A stretch of DNA of 58,514 nt from Boseongicola sp. SB0665_bin_10 (lineage in GTDB: Bacteria; Pseudomonadota; Alphaproteobacteria; Rhodobacterales; Rhodobacteraceae), in NCBI GenBank assembly GCA_009838075.1, contig VXSG01000016.1:1-58514 (forward strand), written 5' to 3'. Shown in pieces: positions 56,898 through 58,514 of this stretch (position 1 is the stretch's first letter; every line of letters begins with the position of its first letter). The notes beneath the pieces are model-generated. The model was not told the origin of the DNA, ran no database searches, and saw only the letters and a program-made list of their open reading frames with translations. Position numbers and translations under genes: made by a program.

Positions 56898-58466
56898 TCA
56901 TTCCAGCCTGGAGATGCGACCCTCGACCTTCGGCGCGACGGGGCCACGGGCGGCCATGTATTCCGCCAGCACGTCGGCCAGGTCCGGTCCGAAGTCGTAG
57001 ACATCCATCGCGTCTGTCGTGAACATGCGGTAGCCATCGCCACCATTGCGGACGTAGTTGTTCGTGACCACGCCGTAGATGGCTTCGGGATCGATGGCCT
57101 CGTCGCCGACCAGGACCTCCTGGATCCGGCCCTCGTTCGGGCCCACGGTTGGATCCCAGGTGAAGCTCAGCCCCGCCACTTGCGGAAAGCGGCCCTTGAC
57201 CTCTTCGACCTGGCTTACGCCGTTTTCAAGCGCGTCAATGATGCTTTGGCCCTTGATGCGGAAAGTTGCCAGGGTGTTCTGGAAAGGCAACACGGTCAAG
57301 ACTTGGCCCATGGTCACGTCGCCCTCGTCTATGGACGCGCGTATGCCTCCAGCATTGGCGATGGCGATCTGGATGCCCTGATGCCGGACGCGGTCCAGCA
57401 TTGAATCGGCAACGAGATTTCCCAAGGGGCACTCTTCGACTCGGCAGACCGCCCTGCCGCCCTCGATGAACGCTCCCGCCTCGGCCACGACCTTGTTCCG
57501 GATCTCGTCAAGTGGCCCGGCCAGTTCGCCGACCCTCTTCTTGGTGCTCTCGTCCTCGGCCACGCTGGCATCGATCAATATGGGTTCGCCCACAGCTTCG
57601 ACAATGTTGCCGTCGCCGTCGAAGGTGATGTCGATTTCGCCGAGGAACTTCCCATAGGCGTAGGCCTGCACGATGGCGGTGTTGCCGACCATCAACGGAT
57701 AGGGCCCGTCTGCCCGTTCCTGCGTGTTCGACAGGAGCGTGTTGTCATGCCCCCCGACAATGACGTCGACCTGCGGTACGGCTTCCGCAATGCGCAGGTC
57801 GACAGGCAAGCCGGAATGGCTCAGGACGATAATCTTGTTGATTCCCATCGCCTCCAGCCGCTTGACCTCGTCGCGCACCGCTTCGACCGGATCGCTGAAA
57901 AGCACGTTCGGGCCGGGCGAGGCCAGTTCGTCGTTGTCTTCAGGTGTCAACCCGATCAGTCCCAATCGTTCCCCGGCGCGCTCCAGGATCACGGACGGTT
58001 CGATTGCGCCGACGAGAAATGGCTCGTCCTCGAAATCCGAATTCGCCATCAGGACCGGAAAGTCGACGGAATCGACGAAGGCGCGCAGAACTTCCGGTCC
58101 GTCGTCGAATTCGTGGTTGCCCACGGCCATCGCGTCATATCCCATCTTGTTCATCATTTCGGCCGCAGCCTTGCCCTTGTAATAGGTATAGAACAGCGAT
58201 CCCTGGAACTGGTCGCCGCCATCAACAAGGATGTAGTTGTCGCTCCGCGCCTTGGCCGCCTCGATCGCGCTGACGAGGCGCGCCGAGCCACCGAAGCACT
58301 TGCCCTCTTCGTTGTCTTCCGGACCGCAGCCGGAATCAAAGCGGCTGATAGGTTCGAAGCGCGCGTGAAAGTCGTTCGTGTGAAGCACCGTCAGCCTGTA
58401 ATCCGCTGAGGCCATGCCGCCTCCAAGCGCGAGAAGCGCTGTGGCGCAGAAGACTCTTGTGTTCAT
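56898..58466 (-). CDS. Periplasmic 5'-nucleotidase / UshA-like metallophosphatase
   Basis: 522 residues. Signal peptide (about 1-21, ending MASA-D). N-terminal calcineurin-like domain with VLHTNDFHARFEP, VDGGDQFQGSLF, AVGNHEFDDG, VLSHSGLPVD and VGGHDNTLL, the two-metal site. C-terminal nucleotide-binding domain with IANAGGIRASIDEGDV and NNYVRNGGDGYRMF. It would release nucleosides and phosphate from extracellular nucleotides. ATG 58466 is used. The preceding TTG is in frame. Substrate (AMP, UDP-sugars or cyclic nucleotides) is not certain. Near the window end. Confidence 0.93.
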   Translation of the reverse strand: MNTRVFCATALLALGGGMASADYRLTVLHTNDFHARFEPISRFDSGCGPEDNEEGKCFGGSARLVSAIEAAKARSDNYILVDGGDQFQGSLFYTYYKGKAAAEMMNKMGYDAMAVGNHEFDDGPEVLRAFVDSVDFPVLMANSDFEDEPFLVGAIEPSVILERAGERLGLIGLTPEDNDELASPGPNVLFSDPVEAVRDEVKRLEAMGINKIIVLSHSGLPVDLRIAEAVPQVDVIVGGHDNTLLSNTQERADGPYPLMVGNTAIVQAYAYGKFLGEIDITFDGDGNIVEAVGEPILIDASVAEDESTKKRVGELAGPLDEIRNKVVAEAGAFIEGGRAVCRVEECPLGNLVADSMLDRVRHQGIQIAIANAGGIRASIDEGDVTMGQVLTVLPFQNTLATFRIKGQSIIDALENGVSQVEEVKGRFPQVAGLSFTWDPTVGPNEGRIQEVLVGDEAIDPEAIYGVVTNNYVRNGGDGYRMFTTDAMDVYDFGPDLADVLAEYMAARGPVAPKVEGRISRLE

Positions 58467-58485
58467 CAATTCATCCCGCAGGAAA

Positions 58486-58505
58486 CCCCGTCCTTCAGGG
58501 CGGGG
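58486..58505. repeat. IS200/IS605-type end hairpin at the window edge
   Basis: CCCCGTCCTTCAGGGCGGGG folds into a stem of about 9 pairs, including one T-G pair, with a two-base loop, followed by AGGAATGCG. This is the sequence form found at ends of IS200/IS605-family elements. The rest of any element would lie beyond the window. Confidence 0.45.
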
Positions 58506-58514
58506 AGGAATGCG

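Overview
The window looks like chromosomal DNA of a Rhodobacterales-type alphaproteobacterium. Base composition is high in GC. Lineage pointers are the dut-moeB arrangement after coaBC, a small HTH gene overlapping sdhE, a ScfR-family regulator beside pccB with a small lipoprotein between pccB and pccA, the F1-ATPase zeta subunit, RNase E with a split S1 domain, and a GTTC-N7-GTTC LexA-type box. I see no tRNA, rRNA, CRISPR array, prophage or intact transposase.

Layout. 1-1000: an intrinsic-type terminator from an upstream gene and a decayed alpha/beta-hydrolase end. 1000-6020: gshB, coaBC, dut, a membrane-anchored MoeB/ThiF-like protein, a Nudix hydrolase and a DUF1178 protein. 6077-9963: flavin reductase, GNAT acetyltransferase, aspartate aminotransferase, HTH regulator overlapping sdhE, glyoxalase I. 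10211-13022: thyX, cold-shock protein, a gene-poor stretch, and an odd metallo-beta-lactamase-fold protein. 13675-16574: an ArsC/Spx-like protein, then on the minus strand a bufferin (copper-binding RiPP) operon: precursor, MNIO maturase, DUF2063 partner and DoxX. 16723-22565: thrS, tcuB, tcuA, an alpha/beta hydrolase. 22600-33013: the propionyl-CoA/methylmalonyl-CoA locus: ScfR/PccR-type regulator, Bcr/CflA transporter, pccB, three small genes, pccA, a convergent DUF4174 gene, and methylmalonyl-CoA mutase. 33138-39467: VOC protein, Pat-like acetyltransferase, ssb, ppk2, gap, Mrp/ApbC, DUF1127. 39647-46101: ferredoxin, an orphan DnaE2-type OB-fold gene behind a LexA-like box, fumC, ccdA, tusA, rne. 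46668-52829: dctD-dctB, then purC-purS-(alcohol dehydrogenase)-purQ. 53006-58466: ATPase zeta, coaD, CBS-domain protein, mmsA and a periplasmic 5'-nucleotidase.

How it fits together. MmsA makes propionyl-CoA from methylmalonate semialdehyde. PccAB and the mutase carry propionyl-CoA to succinyl-CoA, SdhE supports succinate dehydrogenase, FumC makes malate, and DctBD would sense external C4-dicarboxylates. TcuAB oxidises tricarballylate-type acids. CoaBC and CoaD supply CoA. Dut and ThyX handle dTMP.

Most interesting points: (i) a complete bufferin operon with a stem-loop after the precursor gene; (ii) a short gene holding only the C-terminal OB domain of DnaE2, three bases behind a perfect GTTC-N7-GTTC box; (iii) a DctD-like regulator that has lost the GAFTGA sigma-54 loop; (iv) tandem TTYGCAAW octamers in front of both the ScfR regulator and pccB; (v) a tiny Met-rich acidic lipoprotein in the pcc locus; (vi) an alcohol dehydrogenase wedged by a TGATG junction between purS and purQ.
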